From assembly GCF_014692525.1 (NCBI RefSeq), contig NZ_JACNYL010000001.1:930001-994000 (forward strand): a stretch of DNA of 64,000 nucleotides, read 5' to 3'. The notes under the pieces were generated by a model that did no database searches, had not been told where the DNA came from, and saw nothing but the letters and a program-made list of their open reading frames with translations. This DNA comes from Sphingobacterium chuzhouense (lineage in GTDB: Bacteria > Bacteroidota > Bacteroidia > Sphingobacteriales > Sphingobacteriaceae). Positions 35,586-44,525 of this stretch are shown here, one piece after another (the stretch's first letter is position 1; each line of letters begins with the position of its first letter). A program made the position numbers and the translations under genes.

Positions 35586-37136
35586 CTACCACCTACCTCC
35601 CGCGCCACCGCCTCCCGATGAACCGCCTCCAAAGCTACCACCACCTCCACCGGAGGAGCCGCCACTAAAACTTCCACCGCCAGAACTACCACTACCGCCG
35701 GAACTTCGTACTAATTTCGGAATGACCCGCGTCCCCTTATCCTCTTTATGTTTACAATGTAGACAGTGATCATAGACTTGTTGCAATCCACTCTCTTTGT
35801 AGGTCGCAACTTTCAATATTTTACCTCTTTTTCCCTTTTCATACGTTCTAAATCCACATGATGGACAGACGGCTAACTTTGTCTTCCCCGTCCATCCCAA
35901 CACTTTTCGCTCTCCTGTCTTTTTGTTGATCCATACCTCATAAAACTTAGCATGTAAGTTTTCTTCCTTTAACTGTCCTTGGCTCAGATATCTTTTCATA
36001 TCACCTAACTTCACCACATCCCGATTAATCCGCTCCCAATTGCCGGAATCATCTGGCGGTACAAAGCGAATCTTACTATCTTTCCATTTTTGTCGGAAGA
36101 GGAAAAAACTAAACAGCATTAAGGGACTCAACAAATAGGGAATAAACGTTTGTAGCTGAAAACGTTGCAAAGCTTTTAGTTTATTCTCTTCGTCTTTATA
36201 GCTTTTTTTTATCGCATCCCGCGTTTCCCAAATCCGACCAGCGACCGTGTAACTTCCCCACACAGCAAAAAGCCAAGGCAACGTTGAAAGTTGGAACATA
36301 CGCTCCATATCATTTAACACAAACGCAAAAATCATCATGACAAACAGCATCGTAAATATTGTCGCGAAGCCCCCAAATACCATATAGACGAACCAACCGC
36401 CACAACCTTTTTTTTGTCGCTTTTTTCCTGACTGTGCCGACAAAGGAGTCCACACTGCATCAGTCCATGCACTCCCCACGCGATACACCCAATAATACAG
36501 TGCTACATATAGTAGTATAACCACCATGGAATTGACAAAATGGGGATTTCGTTTGCTGAAAAAAGGCGTTGCTTCCGGCATCATACGGTGTAGCTCCGCC
36601 TGTACATCGGGAGCCGTCAATGCTTGTTGAATCGCTTGTGACGCTTCCAATACACCCCGGTTATAATCCCCTTCCCGGAAATGAGGCACCAAGAATTTCT
36701 CACCAATACGATGCAGGTATACATCCGGAAAGATGGCTTCCATTCCGTAACCTGAGATAAACCGATACTCCCGTTTATCTTTAGCAATAAATAATAGCAG
36801 ACCATTGTTTTGTTCTTGCTTGCCTATTCCCCATGTATTGAACAGTTTCAGCGCAAATTCAAATACATCGTACCCTTCAAAATCGTTTACAACCACGATG
36901 GCATATTCTGCTCCTGAGGATTCTTCTATTTCGGTAGAAAGCCGATTTAGCTGGTCTACCGTTTCAGAAGACAACGCGCCGTCTGGATTGCTGACATAAA
37001 AATCTTGTCCAGCTTCCTTCGGGCTAGGCAATGTCTCGACCGTATACAAACGCTGGGCAAAACCACTAGAAACAAAAAGTACGGCTAAAAATAAAAGAGA
37101 AATATGCCGCTGACACAACGAGGTATAACGTTTCAT
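35586..37136 (-). CDS. TPM-domain (YgcG-like) membrane protein with Gly/Ser-rich tail
   Basis: This protein of about 516 residues has a signal peptide ending at SGFAQ and a TPM domain (about 28-170: VSNPDGALSSETVDQLN, AEYAIVVVNDFEGYDVFEFA, LFIAKDKREYRFISGYGME). Hydrophobic helices lie in the middle, followed by a cytoplasmic part with a zinc-ribbon-like pair (CPSCGFR and CLHCKHK) and a Gly/Ser tail (FSGGSSGGGGGSFGGGSS). The tail is typical of YgcG-type TPM proteins, whose role is unsettled. The frame is open to 37187, but MKRYTS at 37136 gives a normal signal peptide and is preferred. It is convergent with the ATPase gene. Confidence 0.85.
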   Translation of the reverse strand: MKRYTSLCQRHISLLFLAVLFVSSGFAQRLYTVETLPSPKEAGQDFYVSNPDGALSSETVDQLNRLSTEIEESSGAEYAIVVVNDFEGYDVFEFALKLFNTWGIGKQEQNNGLLLFIAKDKREYRFISGYGMEAIFPDVYLHRIGEKFLVPHFREGDYNRGVLEASQAIQQALTAPDVQAELHRMMPEATPFFSKRNPHFVNSMVVILLYVALYYWVYRVGSAWTDAVWTPLSAQSGKKRQKKGCGGWFVYMVFGGFATIFTMLFVMMIFAFVLNDMERMFQLSTLPWLFAVWGSYTVAGRIWETRDAIKKSYKDEENKLKALQRFQLQTFIPYLLSPLMLFSFFLFRQKWKDSKIRFVPPDDSGNWERINRDVVKLGDMKRYLSQGQLKEENLHAKFYEVWINKKTGERKVLGWTGKTKLAVCPSCGFRTYEKGKRGKILKVATYKESGLQQVYDHCLHCKHKEDKGTRVIPKLVRSSGGSGSSGGGSFSGGSSGGGGGSFGGGSSGGGGAGGRW

Positions 37137-37193
37137 AGACTTTAAAAAAATTGCGAAACTCGCACAGGGCTTAAAGTTAGAAAACAATAAGAA

Positions 37194-37436
37194 CTAAAGC
37201 TTATCTGAACAAATTCTTATGCGGTCAGCTAAATCATTCAGCGCATGTTTTAACTTTTCCTTTTCTTCTTTTGTAAACTCAGTGGCTGTACCATTCCCAT
37301 CTAGCCCGTTCATTTTCTGGCTTAACCAAGAGCGAGATTTACCAAAGTATTTTTGTGATATCTGTGCCCAAGACACATCTACAATGATATCCCATAGTTG
37401 AGATTTCATACTTTCCTTTTTTACTTGCACTTCCAT
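37194..37436 (-). CDS. DUF5053-family small HTH-like protein
   Basis: This small protein of about 80 residues has the DUF5053 pattern: VSWAQISQKYFGKSRSWLSQ (helix-turn-helix-like), then KMNGLDGNGTATEFTKEEKE and a C-terminal helix LKHALNDLADRIRICS. The start at 37436 (MEVQVKKES) is preferred; upstream the frame overlaps another small gene in which a different frame is coding. These proteins are common in Bacteroidota and are thought to be regulators, but no function is proven. It lies 35 bases downstream of a 46-residue frame that is likely its operon partner. Confidence 0.72.
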   Translation of the reverse strand: MEVQVKKESMKSQLWDIIVDVSWAQISQKYFGKSRSWLSQKMNGLDGNGTATEFTKEEKEKLKHALNDLADRIRICSDKL

Positions 37437-37471
37437 ATCTTTTGTTTTTATGTCCTTTTCAAGAGTTATTA

Positions 37472-37612
37472 TTAATCTTGTTCTTTGTCCAACAATATAT
37501 CCACGAGCATCATGATATACCACTCAAGTTCAACAGACGGGGGATACGTTTTCTTGTAATTGCGGATGCTTTCAATCAACTCCCATTCCCGAGCTGTTAG
37601 TTCTTTTTTCAT
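37472..37612 (-). CDS. 46-residue small protein upstream of the DUF5053 gene
   Basis: An ATG at 37612 opens a 46-codon frame (starts MKKELTAREWELIESIRNYK, continues with a helix around LEWYIMMLVDILLD). The composition is that of a folded helical peptide with Trp and Leu at heptad-like positions. It is followed by the DUF5053 gene on the same strand, an association seen in other Bacteroidota from memory. The function is unknown, and it may be a partner of the DUF5053 protein. Confidence 0.6.
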   Translation of the reverse strand: MKKELTAREWELIESIRNYKKTYPPSVELEWYIMMLVDILLDKEQD

Positions 37613-37702
37613 ATTCCGTTATAATAGTTTTCATAACAAATATATTAAACATTTGTATAATAACCAAAAACGAATCACAAGTTATGACACACAAAATTTT
37701 TG

Positions 37703-37710
37703 TAACTTTG
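37703..37710 (+). promoter_or_regulatory. -7 promoter box of mutL
   Basis: TAACTTTG matches TAnnTTTG exactly. Its end is only 7 bases before the mutL ATG, so the transcript would have almost no leader. Confidence 0.6.
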
Positions 37711-37717
37711 CTCTTGT

Positions 37718-39610
37718 ATGTCAGATATTATACAGTTACTGCCGGATTCAGTTGCTAATCAGATTGCTGCAGGGGAAGTGGTGCAACGTCCCGCTTCTGC
37801 GGTGAAAGAGCTTATTGAAAATGCGATCGATTCGGGAGCGGATAAAATTAAACTTATCGTTAAGGACGCTGGAAAATCCCTCATACAAGTCATCGATAAC
37901 GGCTGTGGCATGAGCATCACTGACGCGCGTCTTTGTTTTGAAAGACATGCAACTTCCAAAATACGCCAAGCAGAAGATTTATTTGCGATCCGGACAATGG
38001 GGTTTCGTGGGGAAGCCTTAGCATCGATTGCCGCCATCGCACAGGTAGAGCTGAAAAGCAGACGCGTCGAAGATGAACTGGGAACGATTATACAAATCGA
38101 GGGTTCGAAGGTCATCAGTCAGGAGCCCGAAGCGTTGCCCGCAGGCACGAGTATCTGTGTAAAGAATCTTTTTTACAACATCCCTGCCCGCCGTAATTTT
38201 TTGAAAAGCAATTCTGTTGAAATGCGGCATATCATTGACGAATTTCAACGTGTCGCCTTAGCCCATCCAAAAATATTTTTCAGTCTACATAGTGATGGAA
38301 ACGAACTCTTTCATTTGCCATCGGAGACCTTGAAACAGCGGATAGTACACCTCTTCGGAAACAACTATAACCAACGTCTTGTGCCGGTAGAGGAAGATAC
38401 CACGATTATTACGGTCAGTGGATTTATCGGGAAGCCGGAATTTGCAAAGAAGACGCGTGGCGAACAGTTTTTCTTTGTCAACAAACGTTTTGTTAAAGAT
38501 CCTTATCTCCATCACGCAGTGATGAATGCCTACGACGATATTCTTCCGGCAGATACTTATCCGTTGTACGTTTTGTTTATTGAGATAGACCCCTCTAAAA
38601 TCGACATCAACGTTCATCCGACGAAAACAGAAATTAAATATGAGGATGACAAGGCGATGTACGCTATTTTACGGTCGACGGTTAAACGCTCCTTAGGTCG
38701 TTATAATATTACGCCGACATTAGATTTTAACCAAGAAACAAGCTTTACTAATCTCATTACCAATAAACCGCTCGAAGAGATTCAAGCGCCGACGATTTCA
38801 TTTAACCCTAATTTTAATCCATTCGAAGATACGAAATCATCTTCTTCAAGCAGTTCCCGTGCTTCCAATTACGCCGCCGGCCTGGAGAAAAAAGCAGGGA
38901 TTCCGCAGAACTGGGATTCCTTATATCAAATCACCCAACGAGACACCGCGGAACAACTATCGTTACATCAAGGCGAAAAGACACCTCATGATGTTCCAAC
39001 GACAGAACATTCCGAATCCTCGGCAAACGTCCAAGAAGCTCCCAAGCAATTTTTTCAGTTGCACAACCGTTTTATTGTTTCCCAGATCCATTCGGGCTTC
39101 ATGTTGATAGATCAACAAGCGGCACATGAGCGTATTTTATTTGAACATTACCTAGAGCAATTGGAGCACAACCAAGGAAGTAGCCAACAAAGTCTGTTCC
39201 CACAAACAGTAGAACTAAGTCCGGCAGACTTTGCGTTGATGGAAGATATTTTACCTGAAATCCAAACACTTGGTTTTCAGGTTCGGCCTTTCGGAAAAAC
39301 AACTTTTATTGTCGATGGCATTCCTGCTGATTTAGGGCAGGGCATCAATGAAACAAAAATTTTAGAACAGCTTTTGGAAGATTTCAAAAACAATAAGGAC
39401 GAATTACAACTTAATAAAAGAGAAAACTTGGCACGTAGCCTTGCAAAGAACGCGGCAATCAAACCGGGCACTGTATTGGACAACCAGGAGATGTCTGAAT
39501 TGATAGATAAGCTCTTTGCTACCCAATCACCAAGTATATCCATACAAGGTAAGCCGATTGTGGTAACGATTACATTGCAAGAACTCATGGAACGTTTTAA
39601 TAAGAACTAA
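37718..39610 (+). CDS. mutL: DNA mismatch repair protein MutL
   Basis: MutL couples MutS mismatch recognition to strand incision. The 630-residue protein begins with the GHKL ATPase domain: QIAAGEVVQRPASAVKELIE with the ENAIDSGA Mg/ATP motif, VIDNGCGM, and TMGFRGEALASI. The transducer domain ends near FIEIDPSKIDINVHPTKTEI. A Ser-rich linker (about 365-450) leads to the C-terminal dimerisation domain. The endonuclease metal motif is present as DQQAAHERILFE from D465, but the later cysteine-containing motifs (ACKxAIK, CPHGRP) appear as KNAAIK and SIQGKP, so metal binding is incomplete. The rhomboid gene follows after 25 bases. Confidence 0.97.
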   Translation: MSDIIQLLPDSVANQIAAGEVVQRPASAVKELIENAIDSGADKIKLIVKDAGKSLIQVIDNGCGMSITDARLCFERHATSKIRQAEDLFAIRTMGFRGEALASIAAIAQVELKSRRVEDELGTIIQIEGSKVISQEPEALPAGTSICVKNLFYNIPARRNFLKSNSVEMRHIIDEFQRVALAHPKIFFSLHSDGNELFHLPSETLKQRIVHLFGNNYNQRLVPVEEDTTIITVSGFIGKPEFAKKTRGEQFFFVNKRFVKDPYLHHAVMNAYDDILPADTYPLYVLFIEIDPSKIDINVHPTKTEIKYEDDKAMYAILRSTVKRSLGRYNITPTLDFNQETSFTNLITNKPLEEIQAPTISFNPNFNPFEDTKSSSSSSSRASNYAAGLEKKAGIPQNWDSLYQITQRDTAEQLSLHQGEKTPHDVPTTEHSESSANVQEAPKQFFQLHNRFIVSQIHSGFMLIDQQAAHERILFEHYLEQLEHNQGSSQQSLFPQTVELSPADFALMEDILPEIQTLGFQVRPFGKTTFIVDGIPADLGQGINETKILEQLLEDFKNNKDELQLNKRENLARSLAKNAAIKPGTVLDNQEMSELIDKLFATQSPSISIQGKPIVVTITLQELMERFNKN

Positions 39611-39635
39611 GCATTTACGACCTACGATATAGTAT

Positions 39636-40352
39636 ATGAACAACATCCTCTCAAATCTAACCCCAGTAGTTAAAAATCTCCTCATCATCAATGTGGTGTG
39701 TTTTATTGGCTCGGCCATCTTTATGCAAGCACCTCGTTTTTTTGGGGTATACTATCCAGATTCACCTTTTTTCCATGTATGGCAAGTGATTACTTATATG
39801 TTTATGCATGGAGGGTTCGGGCATATCTTCTTTAATATGTTTTCCCTAGTGATGTTCGGCCCGATTATCGAACAAGTATTAGGATCTAAACGTTTCATAA
39901 ATTTTTATCTAATTTGTGGTATTGGAGCACTTGTATTACAATACGGCGTACAAGCTGCTGAGGTTTACAATATTGCTGGTACGGTAAGAGCCTCCGAATT
40001 TTTAAATTTCGATATGCTGAACAATCGAGTCAGCTCCAATCTTAACGTAACACAGAGTGAGTTTGATACCTTAGCATCGATATATGGGACACCGTTAGTT
40101 GGTGCTTCCGGTGCGATATTTGGCTTGCTATTAGCTTTTGGTTATTTGTTTCCGAACATGTCGCTGTACCTCTTTTTTATCCCCGTTCCGATCAAAGCGA
40201 AATATTTTATTCCCATTTTAATTTTAATTGAGATATATTTAGGTTTTTCAAACGCAGGGGGGTCGATTGCCCATCTGGCGCATGTTGGCGGTGCGTTATT
40301 TGCCTATATCCTGCTCAAAATATGGCGTATTAGAAGAGGGAGCATGTATTAA
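39636..40352 (+). CDS. Rhomboid-family intramembrane serine protease
   Basis: This six-helix membrane protease has 238 residues. The catalytic serine is S158 in GASGAIFGLL and the histidine is H216 in HLAHVGGALF; the oxyanion-side HGGFGHIFFNM with H63 and N67 is also complete. The protein should therefore be active and cut single-pass membrane proteins near the membrane surface. It lies between mutL and a second rhomboid-like gene that starts 16 bases later and has lost key residues, so the two may form a pair. Confidence 0.93.
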   Translation: MNNILSNLTPVVKNLLIINVVCFIGSAIFMQAPRFFGVYYPDSPFFHVWQVITYMFMHGGFGHIFFNMFSLVMFGPIIEQVLGSKRFINFYLICGIGALVLQYGVQAAEVYNIAGTVRASEFLNFDMLNNRVSSNLNVTQSEFDTLASIYGTPLVGASGAIFGLLLAFGYLFPNMSLYLFFIPVPIKAKYFIPILILIEIYLGFSNAGGSIAHLAHVGGALFAYILLKIWRIRRGSMY

Positions 40353-40368
40353 AAGAATAGTGTAACTG

Positions 40369-41253
40369 ATGAAAGAGAGTGTGTTAAAAACTTTTTGGCG
40401 CGATACTTACCGAAGTAGGTCCCCCATCCCTTTTATCATATCGGTACAAGTTGTCATCTTTGTACTTATCCATCTTTTTGATCTATTGAAAGAGGTCAAC
40501 CTCCTTCAAGTATCCCTGTATGATTATGCAATTGACTATTTAAGCTTGCCCTTGTCTTTTAGTCAGTTCCTGAAACAACCTTGGTCTATCATAACCTATC
40601 CTTTTTTGTATACGGGATTGTTTCAGTTGCTGTTCGACTGCCTGTGGCTATACTGGATGGGCAATATTTTCCTGAACTTTCTCAACAGAAGACAATTCCT
40701 ATTTCTCTATTTCAGTGCTGTCGTTTTGGGGGCATGCATTTATCTGGGGCTTGGCTTTATACCGATGCTACAAAATAGCGTGCAACTGTCATTCCGCACC
40801 TCGACGCTTGCTTTGGGAGCAGTGGTAGCGTCGGTTGCAACCTTAGCGCCACGTTATGAATTAAGGTTGCTCCTATTGGGTACAATCTCCTTAAAAACCA
40901 TCGCACTTATATATATCTGTGTTGAACTGGTTTTTACCGGCCTTATGAACAAGGCAGGAGGTATAAGCTTTCTAGCGATGACATTTTGGGGTATCTTGTT
41001 TATTCGCTCACTAAACAGAGGAAAAGACTTTAGCTTATTTAAATTAAGAAAACCGATAAGAAAGGCGAAAATGAAAGTCGTGCACCAAAGCAAGACAACT
41101 TCAGCGAATTACAGCAGTTACCGTCACGCATCCGACCTTCCGAATCAAGAAGAAATTGATGAAATTTTGGATAAAATTTCCATAGGCGGCTATGAAAGCT
41201 TAACTTCACGGGAAAAAGAAGTGCTATTCAAAGCAAGTAAGGATGATCAATAG
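40369..41253 (+). CDS. Degenerate rhomboid-like membrane protein (pseudoprotease)
   Basis: This 294-residue protein has about six membrane helices and the order of rhomboid motifs, but altered. The helix 4 motif reads RTSTLALGAVVAS, so S145 may sit at the nucleophile position while the flanking glycines are lost. The catalytic histidine position reads NKAGG with K195. The HxxxN loop reads QLLFD. It is probably inactive as a protease, like iRhom-type binding proteins. A soluble C-terminal tail (about 220-294) ends in DEILDKISIGGYESLTSREK. The EEP hydrolase gene starts 2 bases after its stop, and the three genes look co-transcribed. Confidence 0.82.
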   Translation: MKESVLKTFWRDTYRSRSPIPFIISVQVVIFVLIHLFDLLKEVNLLQVSLYDYAIDYLSLPLSFSQFLKQPWSIITYPFLYTGLFQLLFDCLWLYWMGNIFLNFLNRRQFLFLYFSAVVLGACIYLGLGFIPMLQNSVQLSFRTSTLALGAVVASVATLAPRYELRLLLLGTISLKTIALIYICVELVFTGLMNKAGGISFLAMTFWGILFIRSLNRGKDFSLFKLRKPIRKAKMKVVHQSKTTSANYSSYRHASDLPNQEEIDEILDKISIGGYESLTSREKEVLFKASKDDQ

Positions 41254-41255
41254 AC

Positions 41256-42380
41256 ATGGCAAGGAAGAGTCTCTTCAAAAAAAATTTAGGTTTCTTTAGT
41301 AAAACGATATTTCTATGCAATATGGTTGCTGTACTCTTTTTGCTATTGAGTTATGCAGCATCTTTCATAAACCCTAAAACAGCTTGGCTTCTTCCTTTCT
41401 TTGGCTTAGGCTATCTTCCTATTTTAATAGTCAATATCGGTTTTGTATTATACTGGCTACTGCGCCGTCCGTTATACGCTCTTTTTACTTTGATTCCTGT
41501 TCTTCTCGGTTGGAATCTGCTCACGCAACATGTAGGTTTTCGCTCTAAGGTTAAGGATGTGGGTAAAAATGAACAAGCTTTACGTGTCATGAGTTTCAAC
41601 GCCCATCTCTTCAACGAAGTGAATGAGATGCCGTCTACAACCATTCGAGATAAAGTTGTATCTCTTATAAAAAACACCGATCCCGATGTCCTCTGCATAC
41701 AGGAGTTCTTCACAAAAATCAAAGGAACCAAACAAATGAGCGATCGTATCCTAGCGGAGAGCGGACTTCAAGATTATTTTTTTGAGCCGGCGACCAAAAG
41801 CGAACATGAGGGTTACGGGCAAGTTATTTTTTCCAAATATCCAATTATCCATTCGGGCACTATTACTAAGAATGAATACGGTATTAACCGCATCACCTTT
41901 GCCGATATCGTAAAAGACCAAGACACGATTCGTGTCTATAATGTACATTTACGTTCTTTTGGGCTACAAACAGAAGACAAGGAGTTTATCCAGAATCCGT
42001 CCAACACACCGAGCGAAGATCATGCCACCACACGTGTTGGCCGAAAATTAAAGTATGCCTTTGAACGTCGAAGTCAACAAGCAGAGGCACTCCGCGATCA
42101 TATCGTTGCGACACATTACCCTATTATTATCATGGGTGATTTCAATGACACGCCGATGTCGTATAGTGTAAATCTTATTGGAAAGGGAATGAAAAACACC
42201 TTTCAGGAAAAGGGCCAGGGTTGGGGAGTTACCCATTACGAAATGCTTCCCCTTTTTCAAATCGACTATATATTCTGCAGTCCACAGTTTCAAGTCGAAA
42301 ATTATCGGATAATCAAGCAAGAACTTTCCGACCATTACCCTCTTTTTGCAGATATAAGGTTAACAACCCAAGATCAATAA
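41256..42380 (+). CDS. Membrane-anchored endonuclease/exonuclease/phosphatase (EEP) protein
   Basis: This 374-residue protein has three membrane helices in residues about 15-95, then an EEP-fold domain (about 108-374). The metal and catalytic residues are visible as MSFNAHLF (N115), CIQEF (E150), NVHLRSFG, MGDFNDTP, and the final LSDHYPL. EEP enzymes cut phosphodiester bonds in nucleic acids, inositol phosphates or sphingomyelin. With the catalytic domain outside or at the membrane, a lipid or phosphosugar substrate is as likely as DNA. It is the last gene of the rhomboid unit. Confidence 0.88.
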   Translation: MARKSLFKKNLGFFSKTIFLCNMVAVLFLLLSYAASFINPKTAWLLPFFGLGYLPILIVNIGFVLYWLLRRPLYALFTLIPVLLGWNLLTQHVGFRSKVKDVGKNEQALRVMSFNAHLFNEVNEMPSTTIRDKVVSLIKNTDPDVLCIQEFFTKIKGTKQMSDRILAESGLQDYFFEPATKSEHEGYGQVIFSKYPIIHSGTITKNEYGINRITFADIVKDQDTIRVYNVHLRSFGLQTEDKEFIQNPSNTPSEDHATTRVGRKLKYAFERRSQQAEALRDHIVATHYPIIIMGDFNDTPMSYSVNLIGKGMKNTFQEKGQGWGVTHYEMLPLFQIDYIFCSPQFQVENYRIIKQELSDHYPLFADIRLTTQDQ

Positions 42381-42475
42381 CCATCGCAAATTTTTGCTAT
42401 ATATGGAAATGAAGTAACAAAATGTTTGAGAAGTTCACTATCTTCATTTTTTAAGACTTAAACCACCGAACCACC

Positions 42476-44506
42476 ATGGACTTATGCTTATTTCCGAATA
42501 GGAAAGGGATTGATCTTTTTGTTTTATGCTTTACATCGTTCCTTCTATTGAACTTCACGGTAGTTCATGCGACACAAACGGAAGCTCCAGAAATACAGGA
42601 TACCAGCGCAGTTAACCGATTGAACGAGCAGGCATTAGCATTTTGGTCTTCTAAACCAGATTCCACCATTATCCTAGCGTCGCTAGCTTTAGAGATAAGT
42701 ATACGCCATCAGGACATAAAAGGGCAGATGCACTCCTTACGAAATCTCGGTATTGGCTATTACGAAAAGGGAAACTATAGGGAAGCCATACAATCTTACA
42801 AACGTGCTATAGCATTCGCAGAAGCTTTAGACGACGAACCATACAACGCACAGATACGCAGCAACTTATCTATGCCCTATCTTGCATTGAGCGCGCACGA
42901 TGAGGCACTGGAAAACCTGTATACTGCTTTGGAGATTGCTGAAAAAAACAATCTCACTAATACGGTAGCACATGCAAACCATAACATCGGCATGGTATAC
43001 CATTATCAATTCAAGAATGACCAAGCCATTGCGTTCTACGAAAAAAGCCGGCAGTTATACGAAGCGAACGGTGACACAACCCGTTCTACTTTTATACTAG
43101 GAAATATAGCGCATCTTTATCTTAAAAAAAAGGACTTCCAAAAAGCAGAGACATTATACTTGCAATCATTGGCATTAGCCGAAAAATACGACAATAAAAA
43201 GGCTATCGGAAATGCCCTTCAGTCGCTAGGCGCATTCTTTATGGAACAAGGAGGCACCGAAATAGCGCTCTCCTACTTCTTAAGAGCTAAAGAAACGCTG
43301 GAATTGACAGGGGAGCAAACCGAATATCTCCGGCTTTTGGATAATTTGGCGGCTTGTTATATGAAAATTGGCAACACAGATGCCGCTTATACCTATGCCA
43401 TAAAGAATCATGAGCTGGCGACCCGTCAGCAGCAGTTCTATTATATCCAGACATCAGCTCGACAATTATGCGAATTATATGAAAAACGTGGTGACTACCG
43501 AACAGCATTGGATTACTTTAGAAAAGCAACTTCTGCATCCGATAGCCTCCACAGCCAGCAAAATAAAGAGGAGCTGGTACGCATGGAAGAGAGATATAAA
43601 TACCAAAAAGATCAGGAGCAAACTGCCTTTTTACACCATACGCAACTGAGAAGACAAAACCAATGGTTATACAGCGCCATTGTGCTGGTCTGCGTGCTAG
43701 TTGTCATCGCATTTTTATTCGCGAGTAACATCCGGCAAAAACGAAGAACAAATCGTATCTTGAAGGAGACAAACGATTTTTTTGAAGAGCAGAATACCCT
43801 GCTAGAGGCTTCGAATCATTTTAAAGAACAACTGATATCATTGGTTGCCCACGATGTACGCCACCCGATCGTCAGCCTGCAAAAAGTGCTATCTCTTTTT
43901 GAAAATAAACACTTGACGTCCGCAGAAATACAGCAGCTGATGTCTTCATCGCATCGAGATGTGAACAACTTGATCCGTCTGCTAGACGATCTGCTGCTTT
44001 GGGTGAGACTCCAACTTAAGTACACGCAATTGCAAAAAACAAGATTCAGGATACAAGATGTATTAAAGCCTATAATGGACCTGCATCAACAGAAAGCAGA
44101 TGACAAGAATATTCATTTGGTGGTAGAACATATGGTAAATACCGAGGTATACGCTGACAGAGAAGCTATCGCAATAGTTATTCGCAACTTAATCGATAAT
44201 GGCATCAAGTTTTCGAACCCAGGAGACGTTGTCCGAATTCACACCACATTAACAGCAGACAACCGTTGTGTAATAATACAGATTGCGGACACCGGTATCG
44301 GTATGTCCGAAGAAACTATTAACAATCTATTTTTGACTCCTAGCTATGCTCGTCGGTACGGCACACATAATGAAGAAGGGTCCGGGTTGGGTATACAAAT
44401 ATGCATACATTATCTCCAGCTGAACAATAGTGAGTTATTTGTAGAAAGCAGCCTTGGACAAGGAACAAAATTTTGGTTTGAAATTGATAGCATATTAGAG
44501 ACATAG
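42476..44506 (+). CDS. TPR-containing sensor histidine kinase
   Basis: This 676-residue hybrid of periplasmic tetratricopeptide repeats and a kinase has a signal segment at about residues 10-35. At least six TPR-like repeats lie between 50 and 380 (SLRNLGIGYYEKGNYREAIQ, ANHNIGMVYHYQFKNDQAIA). A membrane helix at about 398-420 leads to the HisKA-type dimerisation helix with H459 in LVAHDVRHPIVSL. The ATPase domain has N box RNLIDNGIKFSNP, G1 DTGIGMS and G2 GSGLGIQ. Its likely partner is the NarL-type regulator encoded convergently 19 bases downstream. A 6-bp inverted repeat (44497-44502 with 44515-44520) spans the stop. The signal sensed is unknown. Confidence 0.92.
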   Translation: MDLCLFPNRKGIDLFVLCFTSFLLLNFTVVHATQTEAPEIQDTSAVNRLNEQALAFWSSKPDSTIILASLALEISIRHQDIKGQMHSLRNLGIGYYEKGNYREAIQSYKRAIAFAEALDDEPYNAQIRSNLSMPYLALSAHDEALENLYTALEIAEKNNLTNTVAHANHNIGMVYHYQFKNDQAIAFYEKSRQLYEANGDTTRSTFILGNIAHLYLKKKDFQKAETLYLQSLALAEKYDNKKAIGNALQSLGAFFMEQGGTEIALSYFLRAKETLELTGEQTEYLRLLDNLAACYMKIGNTDAAYTYAIKNHELATRQQQFYYIQTSARQLCELYEKRGDYRTALDYFRKATSASDSLHSQQNKEELVRMEERYKYQKDQEQTAFLHHTQLRRQNQWLYSAIVLVCVLVVIAFLFASNIRQKRRTNRILKETNDFFEEQNTLLEASNHFKEQLISLVAHDVRHPIVSLQKVLSLFENKHLTSAEIQQLMSSSHRDVNNLIRLLDDLLLWVRLQLKYTQLQKTRFRIQDVLKPIMDLHQQKADDKNIHLVVEHMVNTEVYADREAIAIVIRNLIDNGIKFSNPGDVVRIHTTLTADNRCVIIQIADTGIGMSEETINNLFLTPSYARRYGTHNEEGSGLGIQICIHYLQLNNSELFVESSLGQGTKFWFEIDSILET

Positions 44507-44525
44507 GGTTTCGCGTCTCTATATC

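Noticed and set aside
40369..41253. Second rhomboid as a pseudogene
   Set aside because: The frame is intact, in operon spacing, and only catalytic positions are altered, which suits a pseudoprotease better than decay.
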